From Tetrahymena thermophila SB210 (lineage: Eukaryota > Ciliophora > Oligohymenophorea > Hymenostomatida > Tetrahymenidae): 64,000 nucleotides of DNA. The stretch's first letter is position 1. The number at the start of each line of letters is the position of its first letter. The notes below the pieces were generated by a model that saw only the letters and a program-made list of their open reading frames with translations, was not told where the DNA came from and ran no database searches. The position numbers and the translations under genes are program-made. The stretch is from positions 62,001 to 126,000 of the forward strand of contig NW_002476359.1 in NCBI RefSeq assembly GCF_000189635.1, in the 5' to 3' direction. Shown piece by piece: positions 14,086 through 29,047 of the stretch.

Positions 14086-15250
14086 AAAACAAATAAAAAT
14101 ATCAACCATAAAACAAAATAAATAGCATTTTCTTCTGTTTTAAAAGAAAATAGTTTAAAAACCAAAAATAAATGAAAAATTCAAAAGAAAAAAGAAAATA
14201 TTGTAAATAAAATAAATTTTTATTATTATTAAGAGAATAAAAATGTATTTTATAAATTTATATTTAATATTTTGATTTTAAGATTAAATAAATTCCTCAA
14301 TCAATCAATCACTCACTAAATAAAATCATTTTTACTTCTTTTTAATTAGTAAGTAAAATATAATTTTTAAAACAAGTCAAATAAATTTCAGAATCATCAA
14401 AATCAAAATTTTTTTGGTTTATCTAAAATAATATCTGCTTTTTTTTTAATTTCTTTAAAAGATTAATAACCAATTAAAAAATTAGTTTATTAAAAGTTTT
14501 CTGGGTATCTTTTCCTTTTTTTTAAATGAAACTCGAACACCCATCTAAATATTAAGAATCAGCCAAAATAATTAGATAATTATTTAAATATAAATAAATC
14601 TAAAAATAGTACCTATTTTTCAAGTATAATTATTTCTAAATAATTTTTATTTTATGCTAGAATTCATATATTAAATATCATAATTATAAAAATACTAATA
14701 AGCTCTAAAATAATATTTATTTAAATAATTTTATCATTTAACATTTAAATATTAGTATGATAACATCATCCTATTTTTATACTTTAAATATTAAGAAAAT
14801 TCTTTCAAGTGGTTCTAACTATACTTTTCAATACTAGCTATCTTATAAATATTAAGTACTATTAAATATTTCTAAATTACTAAGTTAATAGTTTACAGGA
14901 GATATACTTGTATTTTATTTTAAATTATCCTATAAAAAGAAATTTAATTTTAGATTTTTTAATGCTTTTTATGCCCTATTTCAAAAAAAAGATTTTATTG
15001 AATAAATAAGTATTAGGTAGAATTATTGTAATAATTACTCATTTGATTTATATTAAATAATAAGAAATTAAGTTATACATGAAATTTCAAATAATAAATG
15101 CTATTAAAAGTAAATATAAATTAATTTGATTAAGTTTCGGATGATAATTGAAATCATAAATTAATTAATTTTAATTTTTGTTAAATTTAGATAAGATAAA
15201 AGAATATATTTATAGTAAGGAAAGTAAATATAAAAAATCAATAAATTACA
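14086..15250. other. Intergenic spacer between array members 2 and 3
   Basis: 1165 bases of AT-rich sequence without an open frame that carries family motifs on either strand. It separates the two tail subtypes of the array (YFKK/YLKK to the left, LNK/LNQ to the right). No regulatory element could be identified by eye. Confidence 0.6.
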
Positions 15251-18200
15251 ATGAACAAAGTTATTTCAGGCATAAATTATAGAATTAAAACTTATTACTT
15301 AGAGCATTTTTGTCCTACTATTCATGTATTTTAGACTACACAGCTAATTGGTGCTATTTTAATTCTTATAAGCTTTTATTGGAACTTATGTTTCCTCATA
15401 TCTAAGTAGTCTCTTTAAATGATGTAAAGCGTTGATTAAAATATTCCAGATTTGAGATCAATTTCTTTTTTGAACCCTCAAGTAAATTCTATTAATGTGA
15501 TTTATGCTGGAATAGCTTTAAATTTTTCATTATTTATATGCTTGATTATAGATGGAATACTATTTACTTACTAACAAAAACTGAACAATTTCTTAAAAAG
15601 TTTTCATAGAAAAATGCAGCTTTATATTAGCTTTATTGCTCAAATATACAACTATGTCATATTTATTCCGTTAGTGTATCATACTTTGCTTCAATATGAT
15701 TTGTATTATATCTCATGCATCTCATTTATTAGCTGTATTCTTATAAGTAATCTTTCTTTCTTTTTTATATAAAAAGATGTTTTTAACTGAAATAATTGTT
15801 AGAAGAAAATTTAACTCTTTAATTCCACAGTCTGTGAATTTTATGCATTGATTACAATTTTTTTAATAAAAACTGAACAAAAGGTTTTTAATCATTCTTT
15901 AATATCTAAATATAAACGATTTTTGTCATAAATGCATAATTACACTACATAATTTACATAATATTATCTATTTTAATTTTATAATTATTGAACATACTTT
16001 AATTATTAAAATAATAATAGGTACTGCAATCAGTTTACATAATTAAAGTTATGGCTTCTCTAACTAGCATACTCTAGGTTTTAGAACTCCTTTTGTTTGG
16101 TAATTTTGCTTGCGCTTCTTGGAAGTTATAAATTGCATTTTTTTATCTTTTGTAAATGAATTAACGGGTCTTATTATTGTCAATTTCATATTAGCAATAT
16201 ATTAGCTTATTTATCTGTCATTTGGATGTTTTTTAAATAGAATAAAAACTCTTTTTTGGATGGTGTTTTTTAACTGTTTGTATTTGTTTCTTGCTATTAC
16301 TTTATTTATTGGCGATGTTAATAACCAATAAATATCTATGATCCTACTAGCTCTAATAGTTATTCCTATATCCTATTCGATTACATAGATTATCTCTAAA
16401 AAGGATTTAGATTTTGAAGTACTTAAATAAAATAAAGATAAATATAATCCTAAGAAAGATTTTTTAATTCGTCAACTCCTACTACTTTCAAAGCTAGATT
16501 ACGAAGATTATAGGACTAGCTCTTTATCTCAGTTTCATGAAATCATTTCATTAGATCACATTATCAACTGCACTTAATATCCTAAATGTTTCTGTTTTGA
16601 TACTGTAAAATATTTTAAAATTCAAGAATAATCTTACTTAAATTTAATTTATTTTAGTCCATTTATTTATTTTACTAAATTAATTTTAAGATAAATCAAT
16701 TAGATTAGTATAAATATGAAGATTTTTAATAATCAGTTTTATCTGGAAGATTAAGATTAAAATTTCTAAACTAGTTTATATATGAGCTTTTTAAGAATTT
16801 TTGTAGTAATAAAAGACTCTTGAAGAATAGTGGTTATACTATTGATGCCTATTTAAGCTTTATTAATTATTTGATAGATATTAAAAAATCTAAAGTTTAA
16901 GTTTTCTGTGAGCTTGTCAAATTGAATTCGAAATAAAACATTTCGTTAAGAGAGAGAGCATTGCTTCAGGAAACATACAAAAAGGCATAAAAAAATTTCG
17001 ATAATCAAACAATCGCTTAAACTTAAATCCATGCTAAAAAAGTAGATAAAGAATAATAAATTTAGTAAAATGTAGTCTATGAAAAAACAAGGGGAAGTTC
17101 AAAAAAGTCATTTGTCTCAGTTGAGTTGAGAGATTATTTATGTGGAATTAAATTTGATGAAGGACTTAATTCGCTCTAATAACTTTACGAAAAATGCTTA
17201 GCATAAAAAGAAAATATCCTCAAAATGCTCAGCAATGATTTCATAAATTTGAAAGACTTTAAATAAAAAGCTATTGAATATTACAATAATAGATTATTAT
17301 TATAAAATACTCTAAAAAATCTAAGCAGAATTCATTATAATAGTTAAAAGCTTTAATTCTTTATGGATAGATATGTGTAAATAATGGCTTTCGGATAAAG
17401 AAAAAAAGATATTTTTAAAAATTACAAAAAGAATAAATAAAATTTCAATGAGTTTAACTCTGAATCTAGCAACATTATTTTAAAGATGTTTAACAAAGTA
17501 GATTAAAAAATTTTTGATAAAGATAATTGTGTAATATTTATTACATTGATTGATGATATTGGTACGATTAAAAGATCGCAAAGTAAATTTGAACCAATGT
17601 TTGGCTATTCCCTTAAAGAAGCTCTAGGAAAAAATATTTCTATTATTTTACCAAACTAAATAGCTCCCTTTCATAATGCTATTCTATAAGATTTTGTGGA
17701 TGAGTAATTATAGTATGATGAAAGCTCAAATAACCTAAGAAATAAATATAGCAATACGAAGTCTTTGTTATTAGCTAAAAATTAAGATGGATGGGCAGTT
17801 CCAATTTCAATTGTTTTTAAAACTGATAACATAGGTTTAGAAGATTGCGGACTAACAACTCATATTATCAAATTAAAATCTGATTCTGCATTTATAATGA
17901 CGTCAGTTTAATAATTCTAAATTTAATTAATTTCTGAAATTTTGTTTGACAGATTATTTAATCGATTTATAAACAACCAATCAGATTTAAGAAGAATTTA
18001 TTTAAATAAAATAATCCCTTTGCTGCATTATTTTGAAAAGAAATGGGTAAAAATATAAGAAACTACTGACTCAGATATCCATAAGGATTTTGTAAAGACA
18101 ATAGCATTTCTCCCAAAATATGATCAAAAGATTAATTCCTTCAAAACTAATTCATTATCAACAACAAATACTTTTGGATTAGCAAATACAAGGAAGAAAA

Positions 18201-21200
18201 GATCTTTTATATTTGAAGCTATGGAATATTCGCAGCTGGATAATGAAATAAAAAATTACAGTGTAGAAAGTATGGATGTTTTTTCTGTGTAGATTAAATT
18301 TACTCATACAACCAATAAGTACTTTTCTTATAATGTAATTGAGATAGCTTCCTTTAGAAAGCTGCTAGATACTTAGGAAATAAAAGAGTGTCTTTAGACT
18401 TTTTCAGGCATGATGAAATCTCTTCTTGATATTTCTTATCCTTTATAAAGAGAATATGCTAAGTTAGACATGTTAAATTAAAGCTAAATTTAATTGCAAA
18501 GCTCATATTCAAGTATGATTTTATTTTATTTGTTAAAAAAAATTTATTATTATTATTATTTTATTTTATTTAGGAGAGTAAAGCGCGAATCACACTCTTT
18601 AAATGTAAAGAGTTAAAAAGCCATATTAATAGTTGGAAGAAATCTTAGATCGCTCAGAATTAAAGCAAGAAGAAGAGATTTAATCTTAGTAAAATATTAA
18701 GAATGTAAATAATAATGAATAAGGTAATGAAAATAATAATGAATAAAATGATGATAAAACTCCTAAAGATCAGAGTATCTACTTAGATCTTAAGAAACTA
18801 AAATTAGAAGTGAGAGATTTATCAAATTAGCATATACAAAGTAGTAGTAGGATGGATTTAGACTATCAACACAATTAAAGTTTTATCAATTCAAGTTCTA
18901 ATTTTTTTGATTAAAGTTAATTTATTGACTAGTAAAATAGAACTTCCAAAAATCATTAAATACTACAATTATAAAATATGGACAATAAAAACTCTTCCTA
19001 CACAAAAATTCCAAATATTTAAGAGACAAATATAAATCATATAGATGCAAATTAATATGTTTAAACTTTATAAAGCTTAAATAAAATAGCTGTTAAAGAG
19101 TTTGAAAAAGCAGAAGAGTTTAATCATTTCTCAGCTAAAGATTCAACTTATTATAACACAGAATTATAAACTAACGCATAAAATATCAATACTACAGATA
19201 GAATTTATGATACTTAAGGATAAGGGTAGGATTAAGGAAAATTAGAAAAGCTACTGTTTGAACATAAAAGTTCATTTTAAGAGATTTCAGTTAACAAATA
19301 GAAATCTCAAAATCAAATTTAAAACTCTAAAAATATGACAACATCTTTGCAAATGAAGATGAGTGAAAAAAAAAATTAGCAAGACAACTTAATGATGCAT
19401 GCAAAGTAAATTGGAGTAAGTAAGAACTAATAAGATAATAATCAAAAATTAAATAAAAGATTTTCAGAGTAGACATTTAAAAAAACAGGTACTATCTATA
19501 GCAAAAATCAGGAATATAATTTTGGTCAAAACTCAAGTTTCGAGAAAAAGAATTCAAAAGCACAACAGGATCTAGATATTTACTAAAACAAGTGGATTTA
19601 TGAAAATGAATTTGAAGGAGAAGATATCCTTAAAAAACGCTAAAACAATAATGGTAATGGATCCTATTCTTCTAGTGATGACTATTACTACAAATATGAA
19701 AAAAAGAAATCTAATTTAGTTGCTACAAGCTCTATTCATACTTCAAAAAGCCACAACTATGAATAAAAAAGGAACTTAAAAGCTTCAATCACTTCTAAAA
19801 GGAAGAATTTTCTCATGATTGCATTAACTTTGTTTGGATTGTGTTCAGTCTCTGTAGTGGTAGCTCTGACTCTATTCTAATATTTTAATATACTAAATTA
19901 ATTCTCTCTGGCTTAAACATGTTTTTAATTTTTACCTTGGCCTATGAGCATTCGTGGTAGCTATGTAATAACTATGTAATAGGAATCTATAATATCGCTT
20001 ATTAATCACAATACATTTCAAGGTATTTAAGATAATAATTATTTGCAAACTTCAATTTAAACTCTAAACGATGCAACTAAAAGTTTAGTTTAATTATTCT
20101 ATTAATATCAATCTTCCGATTAAACAAGAATGACATTTTTCAATTATTTAAATGAAAATTAATTGCATTTAGTTACAAGCATAGATGATAGACTATCTAA
20201 AAATCCAGAAACATATAACCCTGCTGAAAAAGATATCAGAAATGTTACTGTAGCATATTTTATTTAGGCAATTTGTGGTTATTTTAATTAAATCTCTCAC
20301 TAAATATAAAATACTTTATATTATCAGAAGATATAAACAGACAATTTTATTGATTTCAACAACCACTTAGTTAAATTGCAATCGTAAATATAAGATGATG
20401 CTACAAGCATAATTAATTCCATATAGTAGTAAGTGTTAATATTACTCATACTCGTCATTGTTTTAGCAATAATTCTAATAGGCGCTATTTTCCCAATATA
20501 TTACTTTGTTCAAATTTAGAATGAGTTAATTTTAAAATTATTTGCAACCATTCAGCCTGAGCATCTTAAAGCAATGATGATTCCAATTTAACTTGCACAA
20601 TCTGAAGAAAAATCAAGCAAATTCAAGATATTACCTGAAAATTTTAAAAAGAAGAAAACTATATCTAGTACAAGCGTACTACCTAAATTCAAACCAATTT
20701 TTGTAGTCTACTGTTTGATATCATTTGCTATCTTAATAATCCAGCCAATAACAAATTATATTTTAAATCATGCATTTTAGCAAGAGACCTTCCTAAACAT
20801 AGATTTATTATGTAAATTTTATTATTAAATAAATTAAATTACTTAATTAAATTTTTTTAAATGTAATAAATTAGTGAATCTTTATGATCTTAAAGCAAAT
20901 TTTATAAGTAGTGTTGCAGTATTTTTTTCAGTAATTGGTGATCAAATGGAATTAGGAATTTAATTGTATAATATTAATTATTACTAAACAAGAATGGGAT
21001 AGCTTATCAATACAAATTAGTAAAAGTTAGACTAAATGTACTCTACTATGAGCAGTAGTTATGCATAGTCGCGCTACTAGTAATCTTACTATGATAACTT
21101 CTTATACAAAATCATCTAAGATAATATGTGCTAAGCATACTAAAATTATCCTTAATTTATTTCACAAGAGGATTAAATTGATCAAAAGGTTTGTAACTCA

Positions 21201-21623
21201 ATTTATAATGGATCACTCCAAAAGGGATTTGAATTTAGTGTAAAGTTGTTTTTATCTAGTTTTGTGGATTTACATCAAATAATTGAAGATAAACCAAACT
21301 TTAAAAAAAATATGATTTAATGGGAAAGTGAAAATAAGATTTAAGAATTTAATAAATTTTTTAACATACTATATAATTCTATTAATATAATGAGAGATTT
21401 CATGCTATAGATGATGAAAGATTAGCTAGAAATGATGAAAGAAATATAAACAATATTGCTCTTATTTTAGTTATTTGCACTATTTTTTGTTTTCCTTGTT
21501 GGCTGGGTAAAATTTTACAACTATGTGACAGAAGAAATGTACTTAGTAAAAAATTTGATAAGCATAATTTCGATTGAAGTTGTTTTGGAAAACCCATACA
21601 TTATGTCTTATTTAAATCAATGA
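15251..21623 (+). CDS. TmcB-like PAS-domain multi-pass membrane protein (array member 3)
   Basis: Five exons, 1956 aa: 15251-15746, 16021-16604, 16709-18512, 18574-20811, 20875-21623; TGA 21621. N-terminal block of about eight helices (aa 30-330), Cys motif (YPKCFC, aa about 352-357), helical region, then the clearest PAS domain of the array at aa about 620-740 (GTIKRSQSKF, MFGYSLKEALGKNIS, DGWAVPISI, GLEDCGL). A hydrophilic Gln/Asn/Ser linker spans aa about 965-1365. The C-terminal module has helices near aa 1375, 1580, 1670 and 1900, the loop motif FLPWPMSIRGSY, LILKLFATI, KKKKTISST, the Cys pair (NMCQ..KVCN) and tail ENPYIMSYLNQ. Intron 1 (274 nt) is placed so that exon 1 is 496 nt, the same as member 6. 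PAS domains bind small ligands or cofactors; which one is not visible here. Confidence 0.85.
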
Positions 21624-22660
21624 AATAGAATAAATAAACTTATTATTACATATTTCAAAATAGTTTTTTTAAATTTATTTTAAAAATAAAATGTAAAGAT
21701 AATTTTTTATCAAAAAAGTATTTTTACTTTAAAATTGTGCTAAATTATGAATTAATTTACAAAAGTATTATTAAACTACTTAATTTAAATATTTTAATCT
21801 CAAATTATGTTCTAAGTCAATGTAAGATTATAATATCAATATTGAAAATATATATTTTCATAGCTAATATTATTTAATTAAAATTTCAAATTTTCACATT
21901 TCGTTTAATTTCTTATTAATCAATTGTTTTTTACTCAATTCAAATAGTATTTAAACAAATATCAATTTTTTAAGCTTTTTTTTATAACTTATTAATAATT
22001 TATTAATCAATAATTTTATTTTATTGATAAATAATTTTTTCTTCTTGATTTCTTAGTAAAATTATTATTTTTTATTTTGATTAAACTAATAAAAATAAAT
22101 TTTTTAAAAAAATAATTTTATTTCATATATATTTATATATGTGTAAGACTAACATATTTTAGAGTAATAACATACAATCTCATAGCTTAGTAAGTTTACA
22201 AAATATAATCATTACATTTTATTAATTTTTTTTAGTTATCTATTAACTTTTGAAATCATCAATAAATACTTTTTAAAATCTGTTTAGATCTTTTTGATAA
22301 ATCAAATATTTACCACTAAAATAAATTATACTCTTATTTGAAATAAATAAAGTCGAAAATCTTTTGAATTTTTTAACGATTATTAAAGTAAAAATTTATT
22401 TATCAACGCAAGTTTTGATAAATTTTGTTTTAAATATTTTAGATTAAGTTTATTAAATTAGTAATAATAAAATCTAATCAAATTTACAAAGTAAATAATG
22501 TGATCAAATAATTTAACTATTTTGATAAAAATAATAGATATTTATTAATCAGATTGGCATTCATTAAAATTATATATTTCATTATTTTTGTTAATTTTGT
22601 TTTTTAAAAAAATTAAAACAAGTTTAGGTAAAAAAATTTAACACTATAAGAACTATCAGA
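21624..22660. other. Intergenic spacer between array members 3 and 4
   Basis: 1037 bases of AT-rich, homopolymer-rich sequence. No reading frame with TGA-only stops shows protein-like composition on either strand, and no RNA gene is recognisable. Confidence 0.6.
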
Positions 22661-25600
22661 ATGAATAAATTTAAGGCCTATTTATTGAAATATTATTAGT
22701 AGTAGATATGCATATCATTTCATAAATTTAACAGGAGGCTTTTATTTAGTTAGTTTTTGCTGTTTATAAGGTTTGCTTGGTAAATGTAGCTTTCATACAC
22801 AAGCAGTGCAGCAGAAAAGTTAATAACTATAGATCCTAATTTTAGCAACATAAATTATATAGATGGACTAAAGTATATGAATGAACAAACAGATAGTGTT
22901 TGCATCTATATTTTGATAAGCGTTAATTGTCTATTGTTTATCTAATTTGCATTAGACATAATATTTTACAAAACACAAAATTTAAAATACAGGACATACA
23001 ATCATTATAACTAGACCCTACTCAGCTTTTTAATGCAAAACTATAATTACCTATTTTTAATACCTAGTATTTATTTATATGTCAGCTAAATATAAAATAA
23101 GATTATCTACATAATACCGCTCTTAATGAGTATCACAATTGGTAAACATTTTCTCCAGTTATTAATACTTTTTATTCATTTTATATTTGCTTTTTTTTAT
23201 TTTAATTAATATCTCTTTATAAATAGGTGTAACCAGTATAATTCATGACTAAAGATATGAGTTTAGAATGAAAGACTTTCTAGGATGGAGATCTCATTTT
23301 TAGTATGGACTTTTGTAATGCCTTTTAGAGATTCTCTCGTGTATTTACCTTGGATTTTTTAAAAATGAAGTTGGATAATCAATAATTACTACTATATTAG
23401 GTTTACTATCTCTCTTAATATTAATAAAAGCAAAACCATTTTAACATAGATTAATTAGATAATTTAGCTATTTTTACTCTTGTTACTTTTCCTTATTTAC
23501 AATCATACTTATGTTTACTTTAATAAAGAATAATAGCTTCGCTTTTTCTTTGATGGCTTTACTTATCTTACCTATATCATTTAAATTATCAAATTTATTA
23601 GACCAGTATTAAACATCTTTCACTAAGGTCTTTGAATTTATTTAAGAAAATGATGTTAAAAATTATGATTTTGAATTGAGAACTTTGATTCAAAATATCA
23701 AATTAGAGTATGAAGACTATAGATTGAATAGTTTTTCGCTTTTCTTGGACCAACTTTCTATAAGGCATAAATTAAAATGTTCTAAAAAAGAATGCTTTTG
23801 TTAATAGACTGTAACCTATATTTTTATTTATTTAATTAATTAAAATTTATAAGATAATTAAATAATTAGGACTCATCTAAAAAAGATTACTAGATTACTG
23901 TTATCAGTGGTTAATAAAGAAATTTTTTTTTAGGAGACTTTATCATTAACTGTTATTAAGACTATCTGAAATAAATCGAAGTAAAGAAACAGTAGCTTGA
24001 TACTTGTTCATGCTTGAGTTACTTGAACTACTTGCTCTTCTCGAATAGATCTAAAGTTCTTGCATTTACCGAGTTAATTAGATATAGAAATCATCCTGAA
24101 CTCTCTTTGAGGGAGTAATCTCTTATGAGTGAATTATTTAAAACAGCTAATAAGTAGATGCTAAGTAAAGAAAGTAAAAGTTTTAATAATAACTTTCAAA
24201 AGAGCAAACATTCAAATATTAATTTTGAATTTTCAAATTTTTTAATTTATTTTCAAAAATGATTAACATAAATTAATTTAAATAGATGATAAAAGCTTTA
24301 TGGGTGCTATCAAATACGACGAGCTAATAGAAGAAGCTGAAAAATAATTTTAAGAAACAATCAAAATGAAGGAAAAATTTTTAATATTACTGTTTAGTGA
24401 TTTTATAGAATTAAAAGAACTAAGATAAGATGCTATTAAACTAAAATAGTCTAGAGATTAATTACAAAAATAATTAGTGGAACTAAGTAAAATTCACTAT
24501 TCTAACCAGTCGTTATAATTTCTATTAGATAATTACATCAGTTTACTTGCATTTGGGTAAACAAAAAAAATTTTATTCAAGAAAAAGAATCAAAGCATAT
24601 TTGCGGCGAAAAATCGAAAGTAATTGAATATAGATTAAAATCTATTTGATAAAGATTGCTGTATCCTTTTTATCACTTTAGTCAATAGAATAGGAACTAT
24701 CAAAAAATTTTAAAACAAAATTACTCAAGTTTTTGGCTACTCTTAAAAAGATCTTCAAGATAAAAATATTTCAATTTTAATTCCTTCTCCAACCTAAAAA
24801 TTCCATGATAATCTTCTTAAAATATACGTTGAAGGTATAAATGAGACTAAAAAAGAAGAAGATTATATCGATTAAATTGAATAAGATATAGCTCTACAGC
24901 TGGTTGAATATCAAAAGAAGGGAGGAAGTTTGAATACTTAGATTATGAAAGAAATCATATCTAAGAGAGAGTCTTCAAGCAGGTTTTTTCCTATGCTATT
25001 GGCATTAAATGCAAAAGGCTGGGCAGTCCCCGTTTCTCTTACTATAAAATTTGATTGCATTAATTAAGATGATTGCGGGGCTATAGGATTAATTTAGAAA
25101 CTACACTCAGACTATTACTATTTACAAGTTGATTCTGATAATTTCTAAATATAAGCTGTTTCTGAGTAACTTTATTAAAAAGCTTTTGGAGATATCTTTA
25201 TACAAAATGATATTAAAAGAATATACTTTAATCGGTTTGCACCATTTTTAAAGCATCATACTCAGATATCTAAGAAGAAATCTTAAAAACCTTTAATCTT
25301 AACTGAATTTTTGAAACAATCTAATAACATTGTCAGTTCTGAATAAAAAATAAATTTTAATACAAGTACAATAGAGAACAATGATGTTTAAAAAACATAT
25401 ATTTTTATTCCCAAAGAAAATCTCGCTGAAAAGAATACTGTTTATTTTTATGATAAGCCTATTATCAATGATTAACAACAAAAAATATAAATTGAAAATT
25501 ACTCTCTTGAGCTTTATGATATTTATGTGACTAAATTCAAAATTTATGTCAAAGAAAATTCCTTCTTTTCATATTCAATCTTAGAATTTCATAGCTTTAG

Positions 25601-28600
25601 AAAGGTAACAGATTTCAAAGAATTAAGAGAAACTATGACAAAACTTTAGAAGAGATTTATTGACATTTTGTAGATAAATTATGATATTACAAATAACCTG
25701 AGATATATTGATTAAATGGAGAATATTTAACTAATTTCGCAGGCCAGTAAATTAATTATAAAAAATTATCTATTCCAAATTTGTTTTAAATTTTTACTTA
25801 AAATATATCAAAATAGATGTCAACAGCTTTTTAGATATTATTGAAGAGTAAATTAAGTAAAAAAGTGATGATTAATTACTATAGTCAGGACTTATACCTA
25901 TTTCATCTGAGAGGTATGAAGAAAATATAGAGGCAACTGATAGAAACCAGAATAGATTTGATTAAAGATCTAATTTAATTCACCTTGATCCTAAAACTAA
26001 TATGGTTTCTCATTAAAACTAAAAAGAAGATAATGAAAATTAACAAGTCAAATAGAAAATAAGTTAATTAGAATAAAATGACTAACATGAATTATTCAAA
26101 CTTGATTCAACTCTAGTGAATGCAGAAGGGGAAAATCATGATAATTTAGTTTTAAAAAATGATAAATAAAAACTTAAGCAACAAAATTTATAATTATTGA
26201 ATCCTCCAAGCAATAAATTTGCTTCAAATAAAAAACAAAAACTATAAAAATTGTAGTAAGAATAAAATAATACAAAAGGATAAAATAATAATGAACAGAA
26301 AGATTTAAAATCATTAGAGCTATCTTACAATATTTTATCTCCAAATGAACAATCAATAATATCTTATAGCCAAGATCAATCCAGAGTTTTTATAAATTAA
26401 AACTAATTTCAAAATTCAATCACTGATAGAGTAGAAGTGGATGATTTAATTTAAAATTAAAATAATTTTAGTATCACCTATACAAGATATAATCATGATG
26501 AAATTACATCAAATGTAGATCAGCAAAAAAAATATAAACAATTGAAAAACAATATTTTTTTGGGAGAATAAAATTAAAGAGAAAATGAGGAAATAGTTTC
26601 GTAGTTATCAAATAATAATTAGTATTCAGGATACAATAAACCTTTTTTTAAAGAACATTTCGAAGATTTAGATAGAACTGGATTGTTTCCCATTTAGAAT
26701 AATTAGTATGGATCTATTTCCATACTATCTCCAAATTAAATTTATAGTAAACTCTCATTAAATACAACCACATCAAGAAATATTCTTTCAAATAAACCTT
26801 TACTTAATAATATCATTCTCTAAAGATTAAATTAGGAAATGTTAAAGGAAACTGACAGAAATAGGCTTATTAAAATGGAAACACTACGTGCATCATTAAA
26901 AAACCATAATTTAGAAGATTTAGAACTTTGGAAACTATCTTCTATAAGAAAAGAGGTATAAATGTAAGCTCCTTAACCTGACTATGGCATAGACAGAAAA
27001 AGCAAATTAGAAACTAGCTATATTGTTAAAGCAGAGATAGAATCATCTGCAGATTGCACGGATACAATAGATAGGGAGGAAAGAATCAAAAGAGAACTGC
27101 AGGAGCGTTCTAGAATGGTAGCAGTTAGTTCTCGCTAAAGTAGTTAAAGCAACAACACAGACATGAAAAGAAACTTAAAAAAATCACTAAACTCATAGAA
27201 AAAGAATTTTTTGATGATAGTACTGACTATTTTTGGATTTTTAGCATTAGCTTCAATACTAACTCTTACTATGTTTTAGTACTTCAGAATTAATTCTTCA
27301 TTTTCAACTGTCTAGAGAGATTTTTATTTTATTCCATGGCCTATCGATTTGAGAAGTGACTACACTATCCCTCTTCTTTATCAAGGAATTTTAAAATTGA
27401 TTCAAACTGGTTAATTCAATAGTATTAAAGATCCAACCCTTCAAACTACTATACTAGAACGTATGTCAACTTCTTAGAAGCATCTTTTTTCTATTTTCAA
27501 CTATTATTAAACAGCTGATATTAATGATAGAGATTATTTCACATACATTAATAATAGTCCTATTGATTTGTTACTAGGCATTGATGATGCTGTTATCCCT
27601 GATGAAAGACAGAAAACTTACTTTGCTTAAGATAAAATTTAGATGGAAGTCAATTTAGACTATTTCATTTAAGTTCTTTCTGCATATCAATATAAAGTAG
27701 TCATAAATTAGGGAAATTTAAACTACTATGAGAAGATTTAAATAGATAACTATTCAACTTTAGAAAGCTAGGCTTTGTTAGTTTCATAGGTGGCTATGGA
27801 TTGTGCTAAAAGTAGCAACGATGATGCTGTATAATAAACTTTAGTCTTATTAATATTAGTAATAATTGTTTCTTTTGTTTTGATAACTGCTATATTTCCA
27901 CTTTACTACTATGTATAAACTAATAATTAATAATGCTTAAAACTATTTGCTACAATTTCTTCGGAATAATTAACCTCTATGCTAAAGCCTATTTAGTTTA
28001 CTTTAGCCATGAGTAAAAGTATAAAAATTACAACCATGAACTTCAATACAAACTTTCAAAATAAATACAAAAAACGTAAAAACATATCTTCTACAAGTCT
28101 TTTACCAAAATTTAAATATATCCTGCTTGTTTGTGGAATTGTAGCTTTTCTTATTTTGATTATATAACCTATCGTCAACTACGTCTTACTCCTTTAGTTT
28201 TAGAAAGAAGTTGATCTAAATATTCATCTTTTGAGTAAATTCTAAATTAATTTGACTTATTTATTTTAAAATAATTTTAAATAATTAATTAGGCAGTTTG
28301 TATAGTATTAGATCTTTGTTAATAAGCACATCTGCACTGAATTATTAATACATGTCATACAGAACTGATGATAAAACATTTTTATATAATCCTTAATTTT
28401 TTGCAGAATAGATTCCATAAATTAATAAAAGATTCTCAACTGGAATTAGCTAAATGTATTAGATCATATAATAAGACCAAGGATCTTCTAGACATAATCA
28501 GCATTTATATGATAATTTTTTGTATTAATTGTTAACTAAAAATGTATGCGACTCAGTATTATAATATCCTGAATATGTTTCCCAAGAAAATTAAATAGAT

Positions 28601-29047
28601 GACACTCTCTGCAGAAAAGTGAGAAGCGGGCTATTGACGAAAGGATTCGAATTATCTGTAAAAGACTATTACTAACACATTCAATCTCTTGAAGTACTTT
28701 ATTAATTAAAAACTGTTTAGCAGTTCTAAGCAGAGATATAAATATGGACTGAACAAACCAAAATTAAAGAATTTGATTAGTATTTTACATTACTAACAAA
28801 ATCTGTTCTAATTATGAAAGATTTTATGATTTCTATGATGAATAACTACCTAGATTATATGAAATTCATCTAGACTGTTTTGTTAATTTTTTAGATTTTT
28901 GCTTTAATTTTCTTATTCGTATTTGGATGGATTAATTTCTATCTCAATATTTAAAGCGACATGCTCTTAACGAAATAGCTCTTCAGTGTGCTCTCCATTG
29001 AAACCGTTTTAGAAAATCCATATATCCTATCATTTTTAAATAAGTGA
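22661..29047 (+). CDS. TmcB-like PAS-domain multi-pass membrane protein (array member 4, longest)
   Basis: Six exons, 2000 aa: 22661-23141, 23227-23810, 23870-24173, 24286-25746, 25817-28234, 28293-29047; TGA 29045. It has one intron more than its neighbours, between the helical region and the PAS exon; donors at 24165 and 24174 both fit the phase, so aa about 455 is uncertain by a few residues. Features: about eight helices, IIHDQRYEF after intron 1 (family HDxDF position), Cys motif KECFC, PAS at aa about 575-710 (RIGTIKKF, QVFGYSQKDLQDKNIS, KGWAVPVSL), a Gln/Asn-rich linker of about 450 aa, then the membrane module: helix near 1407, FIPWPIDLRSDY, LKLFATI near 1649, KKRKNISST near 1695, Cys pair NVCD..TLCR, last helix near 1941, tail ENPYILSFLNK. 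The last exon is 755 nt, identical in length to members 5 and 6. Confidence 0.82.

Noticed and set aside
16721..18512. PAS proteins as histidine kinases or adenylyl cyclases
   Set aside because: No kinase H/N/G boxes or cyclase catalytic motifs occur before or after the PAS domain in any of the six members.
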